Source of the DNA: Nocardia colli
GTDB taxonomy: Bacteria > Actinomycetota > Actinomycetes > Mycobacteriales > Mycobacteriaceae
Direction of reading: 5' to 3'
DNA: 64,000 nt
Assembly: GCF_008704205.1 (NCBI RefSeq)
Contig: NZ_VXLC01000030.1
Coordinates: forward strand, 1-64,000
The position numbers were made by a program, and so were the translations under genes. Below, piece after piece: positions 1-8,844 of this stretch (positions are counted from its first letter, which is position 1; the number at the start of each line of letters is the position of its first letter). The notes under the pieces were generated by a model that made no database searches, was not told where the DNA came from, and worked only from the letters and a program-made list of their open reading frames with translations.

Positions 1-47
1 ATGGAAAACGAGGGGGAGCCCGGTAAGGGTAGTGATCTTTGGCGATC

Positions 48-195
48 GAGTCGGGTCAACATGTCGTTCGGGTGATTCCGGGTGAGCCGAAGGTCGTTCG
101 CGTGCATCGAGTCGAGTCAAATGGTCGTTGGCGTGGATTGAGTCGAGTCGAATGGTTGCTGTTGAAGATCAATTAGCGACCATTTGACTCGACTC
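48..195. repeat. Degenerate 30-31 bp tandem repeats with one inverted copy
   Basis: The core word gagtcgagtcaaatggtcg at 109-127 recurs with two changes at 140-158 (31 bp on) and more loosely at 48-66 (61 bp upstream). A decayed copy starts near 84. A perfect 19-bp inverted copy lies at 177-195, so the 109-127 and 177-195 arms could form a long hairpin. This fills the stretch in front of the lipoprotein gene. I see no gene in 1-344. A related word occurs near 48,115. Confidence 0.75.
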
Positions 196-344
196 AACGA
201 GTCGGCGTTGCCGCTATGAGGTCAGGGCGCTCGAGCTCCCGGTTTCTCGGTGTCGCTCGAGGTCGGGAGTGGTTCGCCGGTACTGGATCGGGCTCCCACT
301 CTGGTGTGACGACGGTTGAGATCGGGGTCCATAGCGTCTCGCGT

Positions 345-1487
345 ATGCGCTCACGTCGAATGCTTGTGGTCTCGATTGGTCTGGTGGCTGTGGTTGTGGC
401 GGCCTGTGGGGGTGTGGCTGAGTCGGATACTTCGGTGAAGGCTTCCGCTGTGGCGATCTCGTTCGGTGACTTCGTCTCGAAGGGGGAGGTGACCTACCCG
501 GATGGTGATCGGCCGGCGCCGCTTGTTGTGTTGGTGGGTGGGTCGGGGCCGGAGGATTTGAATGCCGACGATGCGAGCGAGGGGGCGACCTCGCGGGGGC
601 ATTTGTTTGCGGATATCTCCAGTTCGCTTGCGCGGCAGGGGTTTGCGGCGTTGCGGTACAACAAGCATTACGTCAACGGGCTCGGTGAGGTCGATCCGCG
701 TTTTGCTACCGATCTCACGATGACGCAGCTGGTCGATGATGTTCGTAGTGCGGTGCGCGCGGTGGGGAACGATCCGAGGATCGACTCGCGGCGGGTGTAT
801 CTCTTCGGGTGGAGCGAAGGTACGACTGTCGTGGCAGCGGCGGCGCAGGGAATGCCGAATCTGTGCGGGGTGATTGTGCAAGGGGCGGTGGGCATTCCGT
901 GGCGGGACGGGTTGATCGCGCAGTGGGAGCGGGTTGTGCGCCCCTATCTGCGGAACTTCGCTGTCGATGGGTCGGTGGGGGCGGCGGAACTGCGTCGGGC
1001 GTGGCATGGGGATGGTGGTGTGGTGGCGCACGAACTCGTCAGTGTGCTGGCGGACGACATCGAATCGGAGCAGTCCGCGTTGAACCCGGCGTTTGATATC
1101 GACGGAAACAGCCGCATCGATCTCGACAACGAACTACCCACTGCGGCAGTGAAGTTCGTCGATGAACAGCTGGCCGGCGGGATCTTCCACCTCTACGGCG
1201 CCCCCTCCACGCTGCCTGACGTCAGCGCTCAGGCCGCCGCGCTTCGGGACATTCCGTTTCTCACCTTGCACGGCGAGAACGACAGCAATGTATCGGTTGA
1301 GGCTGCTATCCGTATCGATAAAGCATTGGCCGACAATGGAAGTCGCGATCACACACTCCGCACCTACCCGCGCTCCGGTCATTCTCTGAGTGAAGCTGTC
1401 GACCTGCAACACGACCCGATCGGCCCCATTCAGCCGCAGCCACTCGCAGACCTCGGTCAATGGCTACGTAACCACGAGCAACGCTGA
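345..1487 (+). CDS. Lipoprotein alpha/beta-hydrolase
   Basis: Predicted 380-residue secreted lipoprotein. I chose the internal ATG at 345, not the ORF start at 216, because it opens directly with a type II signal peptide: Arg-rich n-region, Val/Ala-rich core, lipobox ending AAC with Cys at residue 21. The mature part looks like an alpha/beta-hydrolase (dienelactone-hydrolase or acyl-peptidase-like). It has a GGSGP oxyanion-type turn, nucleophile Ser157 in GWSEG, an acidic residue in the HGENDSN segment and a His in SGHSL near the C-terminus. Substrate unknown. No clear ribosome binding site precedes the start, and the upstream 200 bp is repeat DNA. Confidence 0.8.
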   Translation: MRSRRMLVVSIGLVAVVVAACGGVAESDTSVKASAVAISFGDFVSKGEVTYPDGDRPAPLVVLVGGSGPEDLNADDASEGATSRGHLFADISSSLARQGFAALRYNKHYVNGLGEVDPRFATDLTMTQLVDDVRSAVRAVGNDPRIDSRRVYLFGWSEGTTVVAAAAQGMPNLCGVIVQGAVGIPWRDGLIAQWERVVRPYLRNFAVDGSVGAAELRRAWHGDGGVVAHELVSVLADDIESEQSALNPAFDIDGNSRIDLDNELPTAAVKFVDEQLAGGIFHLYGAPSTLPDVSAQAAALRDIPFLTLHGENDSNVSVEAAIRIDKALADNGSRDHTLRTYPRSGHSLSEAVDLQHDPIGPIQPQPLADLGQWLRNHEQR

Positions 1488-1533
1488 CAGACCTTCGATT
1501 GCCACGAGTTGGCTCTAACACCCGAACCCTGTA

Positions 1534-1612
1534 CATAGATGCCCTCTATGCAGAATAGGAAAAACATCTATTGGATTTCTGATCCTGTCGATCGTAGCGT
1601 GATGGCAATCAC
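1534..1612. promoter_or_regulatory. Candidate operators upstream of the pca operon
   Basis: Three short perfect inverted repeats sit in the 152-bp gap before the permease gene: CATAGA-N5-TCTATG at 1534-1550, GGAT-N5-ATCC at 1573-1585 and GTGAT-N4-ATCAC at 1599-1612. IclR- or GntR-type regulators often control protocatechuate genes through such sites, but no regulator gene adjoins. Short palindromes can arise by chance, so this is tentative. Confidence 0.35.
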
Positions 1613-1639
1613 AAATGCTCTGCAGAATCGAACTCCACT

Positions 1640-2869
1640 ATGAAGAAGTTGTTGTCCTGGTCGGCCGTGCTCTGTTGGCTGACCGTGCTGCTGGAGGGCT
1701 ACGACCTCGTCGTTCTCGGCGCTGTCATTCCTACGCTCATCGATCAGAAGCACATCGGATTCACCGCGGCCAGTGCGACTTTCGCCGCGACCATCTCGCT
1801 GGTCGGGGTGGCGATCGGCGCGACGGCCTCGGGGCCGATCGCGGATCGATATGGCCGCCGCCGGATGCTGCTCTGCTCGATCGCACTGTTCTCGCTGTTC
1901 ACCGCCGCAGTTCCGCTGGCCGGTTCGGTAAGTGTCTTCGCCGCGTTCCGGCTGATCGCCGGACTGGGGCTCGGTGCATGCCTGCCGACCGCGTTGACCT
2001 TCATGGCCGAGCACATGCCGCCGGCGCGGCGCGCGTTCGCCAGCACGATCACCATGACCGGCTATCACACCGGCGCGGTCCTCACCGCGTTGATCGCGTT
2101 GCGCGTCATCCCGCATTGGCAGCCGCTGTTCTATGCCGGCGGCATTGCCGGACTTCTGCTGCTGCCGGTGATCTGGGCGAAACTGCCCGAGTCCGAGGCC
2201 TACCTCGCGGCCAAGGAAGCGCCGACCCGGGTGCGGCCGACCGTGTTGCTGCAACCCTTGTATCTGCGTGCGACGCTAGGTGTTTGGGTCGGCTCGTTCA
2301 TGGGGCTGTTGCTCGTCTACGGCTTGAACACCTGGCTGCCGAAGCTGATGCGCGACGCCGGATACAACATGTCCACCTCACTGACCGTCCTGCTGATGCT
2401 GAACATCGGCGCGGTCATCGGCCTGCTGACGGCCGGAACCCTGGCCGATCGACGCGGCATCAAACCGACGGTGCTCGTCTGGTTCGGTGCGGCGGCGGTG
2501 TTCCTTGCCCTGCTCAGCGTCAAGATCTCGAGCACCGTGCTGCTCAACGCGCTGGTGCTCGTCACGGGCATCTTCGTGTTCTCTGCTCAGGTACTCATCT
2601 ACGCGTACGTCACTCAGGCCTATCCGGCCGAAATCCGCGCCACAGCCATGGGTTTCGCCGCCGGCGTCGGACGGCTCGGCGCAATCTTCGGCCCGACCAT
2701 CACCGGCTGGCTCATCGTCGTCGGCTCCGCAAACCCCTGGGGCTTCTACCTTTTCGCCGCCGTCGCGGGTATCGGGCTGCTCGCCATGGCCGCGGTGCCA
2801 CGCACCACCGTCGACGGTCTCGTGCCGGTCGAGTCCCCGCTGGCCGAACGCGAGGTCCGCCCGGCATGA
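1640..2869 (+). CDS. pcaK: MFS aromatic acid:H+ symporter (4-hydroxybenzoate/protocatechuate uptake)
   Basis: A 409-residue transporter of the aromatic acid:H+ symporter (AAHS) family with about 12 hydrophobic segments. The family signature LEGYDLVVLG lies in TM1, with loop motifs GPIADRYGRRRM (TM2-3) and LADRRGIK (TM8-9). The cytoplasmic N-terminus is shorter than in PcaK proteins, but I see no better upstream start. Its stop overlaps the pobA start (ATGA), so it is the first gene of the 4-hydroxybenzoate operon. The likely substrate is 4-hydroxybenzoate or protocatechuate. This follows from context, since AAHS members also carry benzoate or vanillate. Confidence 0.85.
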   Translation: MKKLLSWSAVLCWLTVLLEGYDLVVLGAVIPTLIDQKHIGFTAASATFAATISLVGVAIGATASGPIADRYGRRRMLLCSIALFSLFTAAVPLAGSVSVFAAFRLIAGLGLGACLPTALTFMAEHMPPARRAFASTITMTGYHTGAVLTALIALRVIPHWQPLFYAGGIAGLLLLPVIWAKLPESEAYLAAKEAPTRVRPTVLLQPLYLRATLGVWVGSFMGLLLVYGLNTWLPKLMRDAGYNMSTSLTVLLMLNIGAVIGLLTAGTLADRRGIKPTVLVWFGAAAVFLALLSVKISSTVLLNALVLVTGIFVFSAQVLIYAYVTQAYPAEIRATAMGFAAGVGRLGAIFGPTITGWLIVVGSANPWGFYLFAAVAGIGLLAMAAVPRTTVDGLVPVESPLAEREVRPA

Positions 2870-4047
2870 CGACTACCCGCACCCAGGTGGCGATCGTCGG
2901 CGCGGGCCCGGCCGGCCTGCTGCTGTCGCATCTGCTGCACCGCACGGGCATCGAGAGCATCGTCATCGACAACCGCGGGTACGAGCAGATCGCGGGCACC
3001 ATCCGGGCGGGGATCCTGGAGGCGGGTTCGGTTCGGCTGCTGGTGGATTCGGGGGTCTCCGATCGCGTGCTGACCGAGGGCATGCGGCACGACGGCGTCG
3101 TGCTGCGCTTCCACGGCGAGAACCATCGGATCGACTTCCAGGACCTGGTCGGCGAATCCGTCTGGCTGTACCCGCAAACCGAGGTCTTCCTGGACCTGTC
3201 GGCGCGGCGCGCGGCCGACGGGGGAGACGTGCGCTACGGCGTGACCGACACGGTCGTCGACATCGCCGGTGCCCGCCCGGTCGTGACGTTCACCGAGTCG
3301 GACGGCACTCGGGTGGAGGTAGCGGCGGACCTGCTCATCGGCGCGGACGGTTCCCGATCGATGTGCAGGCACGCCTTTCCGGCGGGCGTGCGCGACGAAT
3401 GGTTTCGCGAGTATCCGTTCGCCTGGTTCGGGTTCCTGGTCGAAGCCCCACCTTCGCACGACGAATTGATCTACACCCGTTCGGATTTCGGATTCGCACT
3501 GATCAGCCAGCGCACCTCGACGATGCAACGGATGTACTTCCAGTGCAGGCCCGACGAGCGCCCGGAGGACTGGGACGACGACCGGATCTGGACCGAAATG
3601 CGAAAGCGAGTCAACGGCAACGGCTTCGAACTCGCCGAGGGCCCGATCAGCGCGAAAACAGTGCTGCCGTTCCGCTCGTTCGTCACCGCGCCGATGCGCC
3701 ATGACAAGCTGCTGCTCGCCGGCGACGCAGCCCACACCGTCCCGCCGACCGGTGCGAAAGGCCTGAACCTGGCCCTCGCCGACGTAGCCGTGCTGGCGGA
3801 ATCGATCGCCGACTTCTACGGCACCGGCGACGCCGACGTCCTCGACCGCTACACCGAACGCGCCCTGGACCGGGTCTGGCGCGCCCAGCACTTCTCCTAC
3901 TGGGCGACCACGATGCTGCACACGGCCGCCGACGCGTCGCCCTTCGATCGGCAGCGCCAGCACGGCGAACTATCGATGCTCACCGGATCACGCCACGGCG
4001 CAGCGTATTTCGCCGAGGCGTACACCGGCTGGCAGCACCCGAAATAG
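2866..4047 (+). CDS. pobA: 4-hydroxybenzoate 3-monooxygenase
   Basis: FAD-dependent aromatic hydroxylase that converts 4-hydroxybenzoate to protocatechuate with NAD(P)H and O2. At 393 residues it matches the family's usual length (about 394). Visible motifs: N-terminal dinucleotide-binding VGAGPAGL, the RAGILE segment after the first strand, and the FAD-ribose GD motif in GDAAHTVPPTGAKGLN with the following helix. The start overlaps the permease stop by 4 nt. It makes the ring-cleavage substrate for the pcaHG product encoded downstream. Confidence 0.95.
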   Translation: MTTTRTQVAIVGAGPAGLLLSHLLHRTGIESIVIDNRGYEQIAGTIRAGILEAGSVRLLVDSGVSDRVLTEGMRHDGVVLRFHGENHRIDFQDLVGESVWLYPQTEVFLDLSARRAADGGDVRYGVTDTVVDIAGARPVVTFTESDGTRVEVAADLLIGADGSRSMCRHAFPAGVRDEWFREYPFAWFGFLVEAPPSHDELIYTRSDFGFALISQRTSTMQRMYFQCRPDERPEDWDDDRIWTEMRKRVNGNGFELAEGPISAKTVLPFRSFVTAPMRHDKLLLAGDAAHTVPPTGAKGLNLALADVAVLAESIADFYGTGDADVLDRYTERALDRVWRAQHFSYWATTMLHTAADASPFDRQRQHGELSMLTGSRHGAAYFAEAYTGWQHPK

Positions 4048-4072
4048 ACCCTACGAAAGCAAAGGAGTGATT

Positions 4073-4897
4073 GTGGCCCGGATTTCGTCCTTGGCGGACG
4101 CGGTGGCGGAGCTCGTCCACGACGGCGACATCGTCGCCCTCGAGGGTTTCACGCATCTGATCCCGGTCGCGGCCGGGCAGGAGATCATCCGGCAGCGCCG
4201 GCGTGAGCTGACCCTGGTCCGGATGACCCCGGACATCGTCTACGACCAGCTGATCGGCGCCGGGTGCGCGGCCAAGCTGGTGTTCTCCTGGGGCGGCAAC
4301 CCGGGAGTCGGCTCGCTGCACCGGTTTCGGGACGCGGTCGAGCAGTCCTGGCCGCGCGCGCTGGAGATCGAGGAGCACAGCCACGCGGGCATGGCCAACC
4401 GGTACGTCGCCGGTGCTTCTGGTCTGCCGTTCGCGGTGCTGCGCGGTTACGTCGGCACGGATCTGCCGTCGGTCACCGCGACCATCAAGCCGATCACCTG
4501 CCCGTTCACCGGTGAACAGTTGACCGCGGTGCCCGCGATCAACCCGGATGTCACGGTGATTCACGCGCAGCGCGCGGACCGGGCCGGGAACGTGCAGCTG
4601 TGGGGCCTGCTCGGCGTGCAGAAGGAAGCCGTGCTCGCCGCACGACGCAGCCTGGTCACCGTCGAGGAGATCGTGGACGAGCTCACCCCGATGCCCGGCG
4701 CGATCGTGTTGCCCGCCTGGGCGGTGACCGCGGTCGCGGAGGTGCCCGGCGGTGCGAATCCTTCGTACGCGCACGGGTATTCCGAACGAGACAACGCCTA
4801 TTACGCGGCCTGGGACGAGATCAGCCGGGATCGAGGACGATTCGCCGACTGGCTCCAGGAGCACGTGTTCGCCGACATCGCAGGGAGCGTGGCATGA
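4073..4897 (+). CDS. pcaI: 3-oxoadipate CoA-transferase subunit A (CatI/PcaI type)
   Basis: Alpha subunit of the succinyl-CoA:3-oxoadipate CoA-transferase, which activates 3-oxoadipate for thiolysis. The GTG at 4073 is preferred over GTG 4067 because AAAGGAG at 4061-4067 then lies 5 nt upstream. The 274-residue protein carries ALEGFTHLIP, RMTPDIVYDQLIGAG and FSWGGNPGVGS segments. These resemble the Pseudomonas CatI form more than short PcaI subunits. Its stop overlaps the subunit B start (ATGA). Confidence 0.9.
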   Translation: MARISSLADAVAELVHDGDIVALEGFTHLIPVAAGQEIIRQRRRELTLVRMTPDIVYDQLIGAGCAAKLVFSWGGNPGVGSLHRFRDAVEQSWPRALEIEEHSHAGMANRYVAGASGLPFAVLRGYVGTDLPSVTATIKPITCPFTGEQLTAVPAINPDVTVIHAQRADRAGNVQLWGLLGVQKEAVLAARRSLVTVEEIVDELTPMPGAIVLPAWAVTAVAEVPGGANPSYAHGYSERDNAYYAAWDEISRDRGRFADWLQEHVFADIAGSVA

Positions 4898-5640
4898 CCG
4901 AGGTGACCTCGGACCAGACGATGACCGTCGCGGCCGCGCGGGCCTTGCACGGCGGCAAGCGCTGCTTCGTCGGCATCGGATTGCCTTCCACCGCAGCGAA
5001 TCTCGCCCGCACCACGCACGCGCCGGAGCTGGTGCTGATCTACGAGTCCGGCACGCTGGGGTCCAAGCCGGGCCGGCTGCCCGCCTCGATCGGCGACGGC
5101 ATCCTCGCCGAGACCGCCGACGCGGTGATCAGCGTGCCCGAGGTGTTCAACTACTGGCTGCAGCCGGGACGCATCGATATCGGGTTTCTCGGTGCCGCGC
5201 AGTTGGATCGCTTCGGCAACATCAACACCACCGTCATCGGCGACTACCGCCGGCCCAAGGTGCGACTGCCCGGAGCGGGTGGTGCGCCGGAGATCGCCGC
5301 GTCCTGCGGTGAGGTGTTCGTCGTCGTCCGGCAATCGCGCAAATCCTTCGTCGAGCGAGTCGATTTCGTCACCTCGTTCGGTCATGGGCGCGGTGGCGGC
5401 GAGCGTGCGCGGCTCGGGCTGCGCGGGGCGGGACCGACGCAGGTGATCACGGATCTGGGCATCATGCGGCCGGATGACGACGGCGAGCTGGTGCTTACCG
5501 CGGTGCATCCGGGGGTGACCGTCGAGCAGGTGCGCGCGGCAACCGGTTGGGAGCTGAAAGTCGCTGCCGACCTGGAGGTTACCGACCCGCCGACCGCCGC
5601 CGAACTCTCGGCGCTGCACACCTTGCAGGCGGCGTCATGA
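4894..5640 (+). CDS. pcaJ: 3-oxoadipate CoA-transferase subunit B (CatJ/PcaJ type)
   Basis: Beta subunit, 248 residues. It contains the family's catalytic-Glu region (LIYESGTLGSKP), the FGNINTTVIGDY segment and GAGGAPEIA, all as in CatJ/PcaJ. It pairs with the preceding gene, whose stop it overlaps by 4 nt, and it overlaps the thiolase start by another 4 nt. Such coupling suggests stoichiometric synthesis of the enzyme and its thiolase partner. Confidence 0.92.
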   Translation: MTEVTSDQTMTVAAARALHGGKRCFVGIGLPSTAANLARTTHAPELVLIYESGTLGSKPGRLPASIGDGILAETADAVISVPEVFNYWLQPGRIDIGFLGAAQLDRFGNINTTVIGDYRRPKVRLPGAGGAPEIAASCGEVFVVVRQSRKSFVERVDFVTSFGHGRGGGERARLGLRGAGPTQVITDLGIMRPDDDGELVLTAVHPGVTVEQVRAATGWELKVAADLEVTDPPTAAELSALHTLQAAS

Positions 5641-6818
5641 CCGGCGCGTTCCTCTACGACGGCGTGCGAACACCTTTCGGCCGCTACGGCGGTGCGCTCG
5701 CCGGCGTCCGTCCCGACGACCTTGCCGCCCACGTCCTTCGCGCACTGGCCGAACGCACGGACCTGGATCCGTCGACGGTGGACGATGTCCTCTTCGGTGC
5801 CGCCAACCAGGCGGGTGAGGACAACCGCAACGTCGCGCGAATGGGCGCTCTGCTCGCCGGCTGGCCCACCTCGGTGCCCGGCACGACCGTAAACCGTTTG
5901 TGCGGTTCGAGTTTGGATGCGGTCCTGCACGCCTCCCGGTTGATCGAGACCGGTGATGCCGCCAGCGTCGTAGCGGGCGGCGTGGAATCGATGAGCCGCG
6001 CACCATGGGTGATGCCCAAGCCGCCCAAGGGATTCCCGGCCGGCGACGCCACGCTGCATTCGACCACCCTCGGCTGGCGCATGGTCAACCCGGCGATGCC
6101 CGAGAAGTGGACGGTGTCGCTGGGCGAGAGCACCGAGATGCTCGCCGATCGCTTCGGCATCGCGCGCTCGGCGCAGGACGAATTCGCTACGCGCAGCCAC
6201 CAACTCGCCGCGAAGGCTTGGGACAACGGCTTCTACGACGACCACGTCGTGGCCGTACCCGGCACCGAACTCCGTCGTGACGAACCGATGCGACCGGACA
6301 CAACGGTGGCGACCCTCGCCCGGTTGCGGCCATCGTTCCGCGAGCAGGGGACGGTCACCGCGGGCAACGCCTCACCGTTGAGCGACGGCGCCGCCGCGCT
6401 GCTGCTCGGCGACGAGAAGCTGGCCGATCGAATCGGCAGGGCGCCGCTGGCCCGGATAGCCGGACGCGGCGCGGCAGGCGTCGACCCCGACGAGTTCGGC
6501 ATCGGCCCGGTCCAGGCCGCACGAATCGCGTTGCAACGAGCGGGAATCGGCTGGGGTGACATCGGCGTGGTGGAACTGAACGAGGCGTTCGCCGCGCAAT
6601 CCCTTGCCTGCCTGAACGGTTGGCCCGACCTCGACCCGGAGCTGGTGAACGTCAACGGCGGCGCGCTCGCCCTCGGCCACCCGCTCGGCGCGTCCGGCGG
6701 TCGCCTGGTCAACCAGCTGGCCCGTGAGATGCGGCGTCGCGGCAGCCGATGGGGGCTCGCCGCACTGTGCATCGGTGTGGGGCAAGGCCTCGCCGTCGTC
6801 TTGGAGGCAACATCATGA
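5637..6818 (+). CDS. pcaF: 3-oxoadipyl-CoA thiolase
   Basis: Thiolase that cleaves 3-oxoadipyl-CoA to succinyl-CoA and acetyl-CoA, the last step of the beta-ketoadipate pathway. The protein has 393 residues with nucleophilic Cys89 in NRLCGSS, the His-containing GHPLGASGG motif and a C-terminal Cys in LCIGVGQG. It sits between the CoA-transferase and dioxygenase genes with 4-nt overlaps on both sides. A general acetyl-CoA acyltransferase role cannot be excluded by sequence, but context is strong. Confidence 0.92.
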   Translation: MTGAFLYDGVRTPFGRYGGALAGVRPDDLAAHVLRALAERTDLDPSTVDDVLFGAANQAGEDNRNVARMGALLAGWPTSVPGTTVNRLCGSSLDAVLHASRLIETGDAASVVAGGVESMSRAPWVMPKPPKGFPAGDATLHSTTLGWRMVNPAMPEKWTVSLGESTEMLADRFGIARSAQDEFATRSHQLAAKAWDNGFYDDHVVAVPGTELRRDEPMRPDTTVATLARLRPSFREQGTVTAGNASPLSDGAAALLLGDEKLADRIGRAPLARIAGRGAAGVDPDEFGIGPVQAARIALQRAGIGWGDIGVVELNEAFAAQSLACLNGWPDLDPELVNVNGGALALGHPLGASGGRLVNQLAREMRRRGSRWGLAALCIGVGQGLAVVLEATS

Positions 6819-7555
6819 ACGCTCGACCGTGCGCGTCCCCGCACCTGACCGGCTACCGCCGTGATCCCGCCGGAACCCATCCGCCGCTGGACTTTTCCGA
6901 CTACACCTCCACGGTGCTGCGCCATCCGCGCGAATCGCTGATCCTGTTGCCGCAGCGGCTGACCGAGCTCACCGGGCCGGTGTTCGGCTCGGATCGGCCG
7001 CGCCCCAACGACAACGACCTGACCGCGCAGCACGCCGACCAGCCGATCGGCCAGCGCATCATCGTGCACGGACGGCTGCTCGACGGCGACGGCAAGCCGA
7101 TCCCGCACTCGCTGGTCGAGATCTGGCAGGCCAACGCAGGCGGGCGCTACCGGCACGACCGCGATCGCTGGAACTCCGCGCTGGACCCCAACTTCGACGG
7201 TGCCGGGCGCACCTGCACCGACGCGGCCGGGCGCTACGAGTTCACCACGATCAAGCCCGGCGCCTACCCGTGGCGCAACCACCACAACGCGTGGCGGCCC
7301 GCGCACATCCACTTCTCGCTGTTCGGGCAGGCCTTCACCCAACGCCTCGTGACACAGATGTACTTCCCCGACGATCCGCTGTTCTTCCAGGACCCCGTCT
7401 ACAACTCGGTGCCCGAGCACGCACGCGAAAGGCTGGTCAGCCGTTTCGATTACCAGCGCAGCGAACCGGAACAGGCCCTCGCATTCGAGTTCGACATCGT
7501 CCTGCGCGGGCACGAGGCGACACCGTTCGAAGACGAGGAGGACGACGATGACTAG
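6815..7555 (+). CDS. pcaH: Protocatechuate 3,4-dioxygenase beta subunit
   Basis: Catalytic, iron-bearing subunit of intradiol protocatechuate 3,4-dioxygenase. The 246-residue sequence shows all four Fe(III) ligands expected from the Pseudomonas enzyme: Tyr112, Tyr151, His164 and His166 (in AHIHF). A GGAGG-like site precedes ATG 6815, which overlaps the thiolase stop. The C-terminus is unusually acidic (EDEEDDDD). It overlaps pcaG by 8 nt. Confidence 0.95.
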   Translation: MNARPCASPHLTGYRRDPAGTHPPLDFSDYTSTVLRHPRESLILLPQRLTELTGPVFGSDRPRPNDNDLTAQHADQPIGQRIIVHGRLLDGDGKPIPHSLVEIWQANAGGRYRHDRDRWNSALDPNFDGAGRTCTDAAGRYEFTTIKPGAYPWRNHHNAWRPAHIHFSLFGQAFTQRLVTQMYFPDDPLFFQDPVYNSVPEHARERLVSRFDYQRSEPEQALAFEFDIVLRGHEATPFEDEEDDDD

Positions 7556-8072
7556 CGTGGGCAGCACTCCGTCGCAGACCGTCGGGCCGTATCTGCACAT
7601 CGGGCTGATCGAGGACGACGGACCGTTCGCGGTGCCGTTGGGGACGCCGGGCGCGGTGTGGATCCGCGGGCGGGTGTTCGACGGTGCGGGCACGGCCATC
7701 GACGACGCGATGGTCGAGACCTGGCAGGCGGATCTCAGTGAAGCAGACAGTGGGAGAGCGGGTTTCGCGCGCAGCGATACCCGTCAGGGCGAATTCGCGC
7801 TGTACACAGTCGTTCCCGGTCCGGTGTGTGACGGCGCGGGCGGATCGCAGGCGCCGCACCTCGACATGTCGGTGTTCGCCCGCGGGCTGCTGCATCGACT
7901 GGTCACCCGGGTCTACTTTCCCGAGCACGCCGACCGGCATCCGACCGACCCGGTGCTGGCCACGGTGCCACCGGAGCGTCGGGGCACATTGATCGCCGTG
8001 CGCCAGGGCGACGGCTACGTGTTCGACGTGCACCTGCAAGGGGCCGGCGAGACGGTGTTCTTCGATGTCTGA
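7548..8072 (+). CDS. pcaG: Protocatechuate 3,4-dioxygenase alpha subunit
   Basis: Structural partner of PcaH, 174 residues, with the paralogous intradiol fold (TPSQTVGPY start, VETWQAD strand, LVTRVYFP). It lacks the iron ligands, as expected for alpha subunits. Its start lies inside the 3' end of pcaH and its own stop overlaps the pcaD start by 8 nt. In many actinomycetes pcaB follows here. In this window it does not. Confidence 0.93.
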   Translation: MTSVGSTPSQTVGPYLHIGLIEDDGPFAVPLGTPGAVWIRGRVFDGAGTAIDDAMVETWQADLSEADSGRAGFARSDTRQGEFALYTVVPGPVCDGAGGSQAPHLDMSVFARGLLHRLVTRVYFPEHADRHPTDPVLATVPPERRGTLIAVRQGDGYVFDVHLQGAGETVFFDV

Positions 8073-8844
8073 GGCGGTCGAAGTCGAGTATCTCGTGGAC
8101 GGACCGGCCGATGGTCCTTCCGTCGTGCTGAGCGGCTCGCTCGGCAGCGATATGCGGATGTGGGAACCACAGGTCCCTGCGCTCGCCGAGGCCGGTTATC
8201 AAGTCGTGCGCTACGACCATCGTGGCCACGGCGGTTCCCCGGTGCCGCCCGGACCGTATTCCCTCGCCGATCTGGGTTACGACGTGCTCGCACTGCTCGA
8301 CCGGCTGCGCATCCGCCGGGCTCACTTCGTCGGCCTGTCCCTCGGTGGCATGGTGGGCATGTGGCTCGGCGGGCACGCGCCGGATCGGTGGCGCACCCTG
8401 ACGCTGTGCTGCACCTCGGCCGAACTCGGCCCGCCCAGCGGCTGGGCCGAACGCGCCGCTGTCGTGCGCGCCCGGGGGACCGGAGCCGTCGCAGCGGCGG
8501 CGGTCGGGCGTTGGTTCACGCCGCAGTGGCGGGCCGCCCACCCTGAATCGACCGGTGGCTACGAGGCCATGGTCGCCGCCACACCCGCCGAGGGCTATGC
8601 CTCGTGCTGTGCGGCGATCGAAAAGATGGACATCGCGAAGCACCTGGCGACGATCAGCGCGCCGACGTTGGTCATCGCCGGCGCGGACGACCCGGCGACC
8701 CCGCCGCCGCACGCCGAGCGAATAGTCGAAGCGATCCCGGTTGCCCGTCTCGAAATCCTCAGTCCAGCAGCTCATCTGGCGAACGTCGAACAAGCGGACG
8801 CAATCAACGGCCTGATTCTCGGCCACCTGAAGGAGAATTCGTGA
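8065..8844 (+). CDS. pcaD: 3-oxoadipate enol-lactonase
   Basis: Alpha/beta-hydrolase that hydrolyses 3-oxoadipate enol-lactone to 3-oxoadipate. 259 residues; nucleophile Ser92 in GLSLGG, acid in the AGADDPATP loop and His in SPAAHLANVEQ give the triad. The YDHRGHGGS segment is typical of the family. In most actinobacteria PcaD is fused to PcaC (PcaL). Here the reading frames are separate, overlapping GTGA, and the downstream gene has its own AAGGAG site. Confidence 0.93.
   Translation: MSEAVEVEYLVDGPADGPSVVLSGSLGSDMRMWEPQVPALAEAGYQVVRYDHRGHGGSPVPPGPYSLADLGYDVLALLDRLRIRRAHFVGLSLGGMVGMWLGGHAPDRWRTLTLCCTSAELGPPSGWAERAAVVRARGTGAVAAAAVGRWFTPQWRAAHPESTGGYEAMVAATPAEGYASCCAAIEKMDIAKHLATISAPTLVIAGADDPATPPPHAERIVEAIPVARLEILSPAAHLANVEQADAINGLILGHLKENS

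Noticed and set aside
1..75. Short frame from the first base (MENEGEPGKG...)
   Set aside because: Cannot be told from chance at the window edge; it runs into the repeat array and stops.
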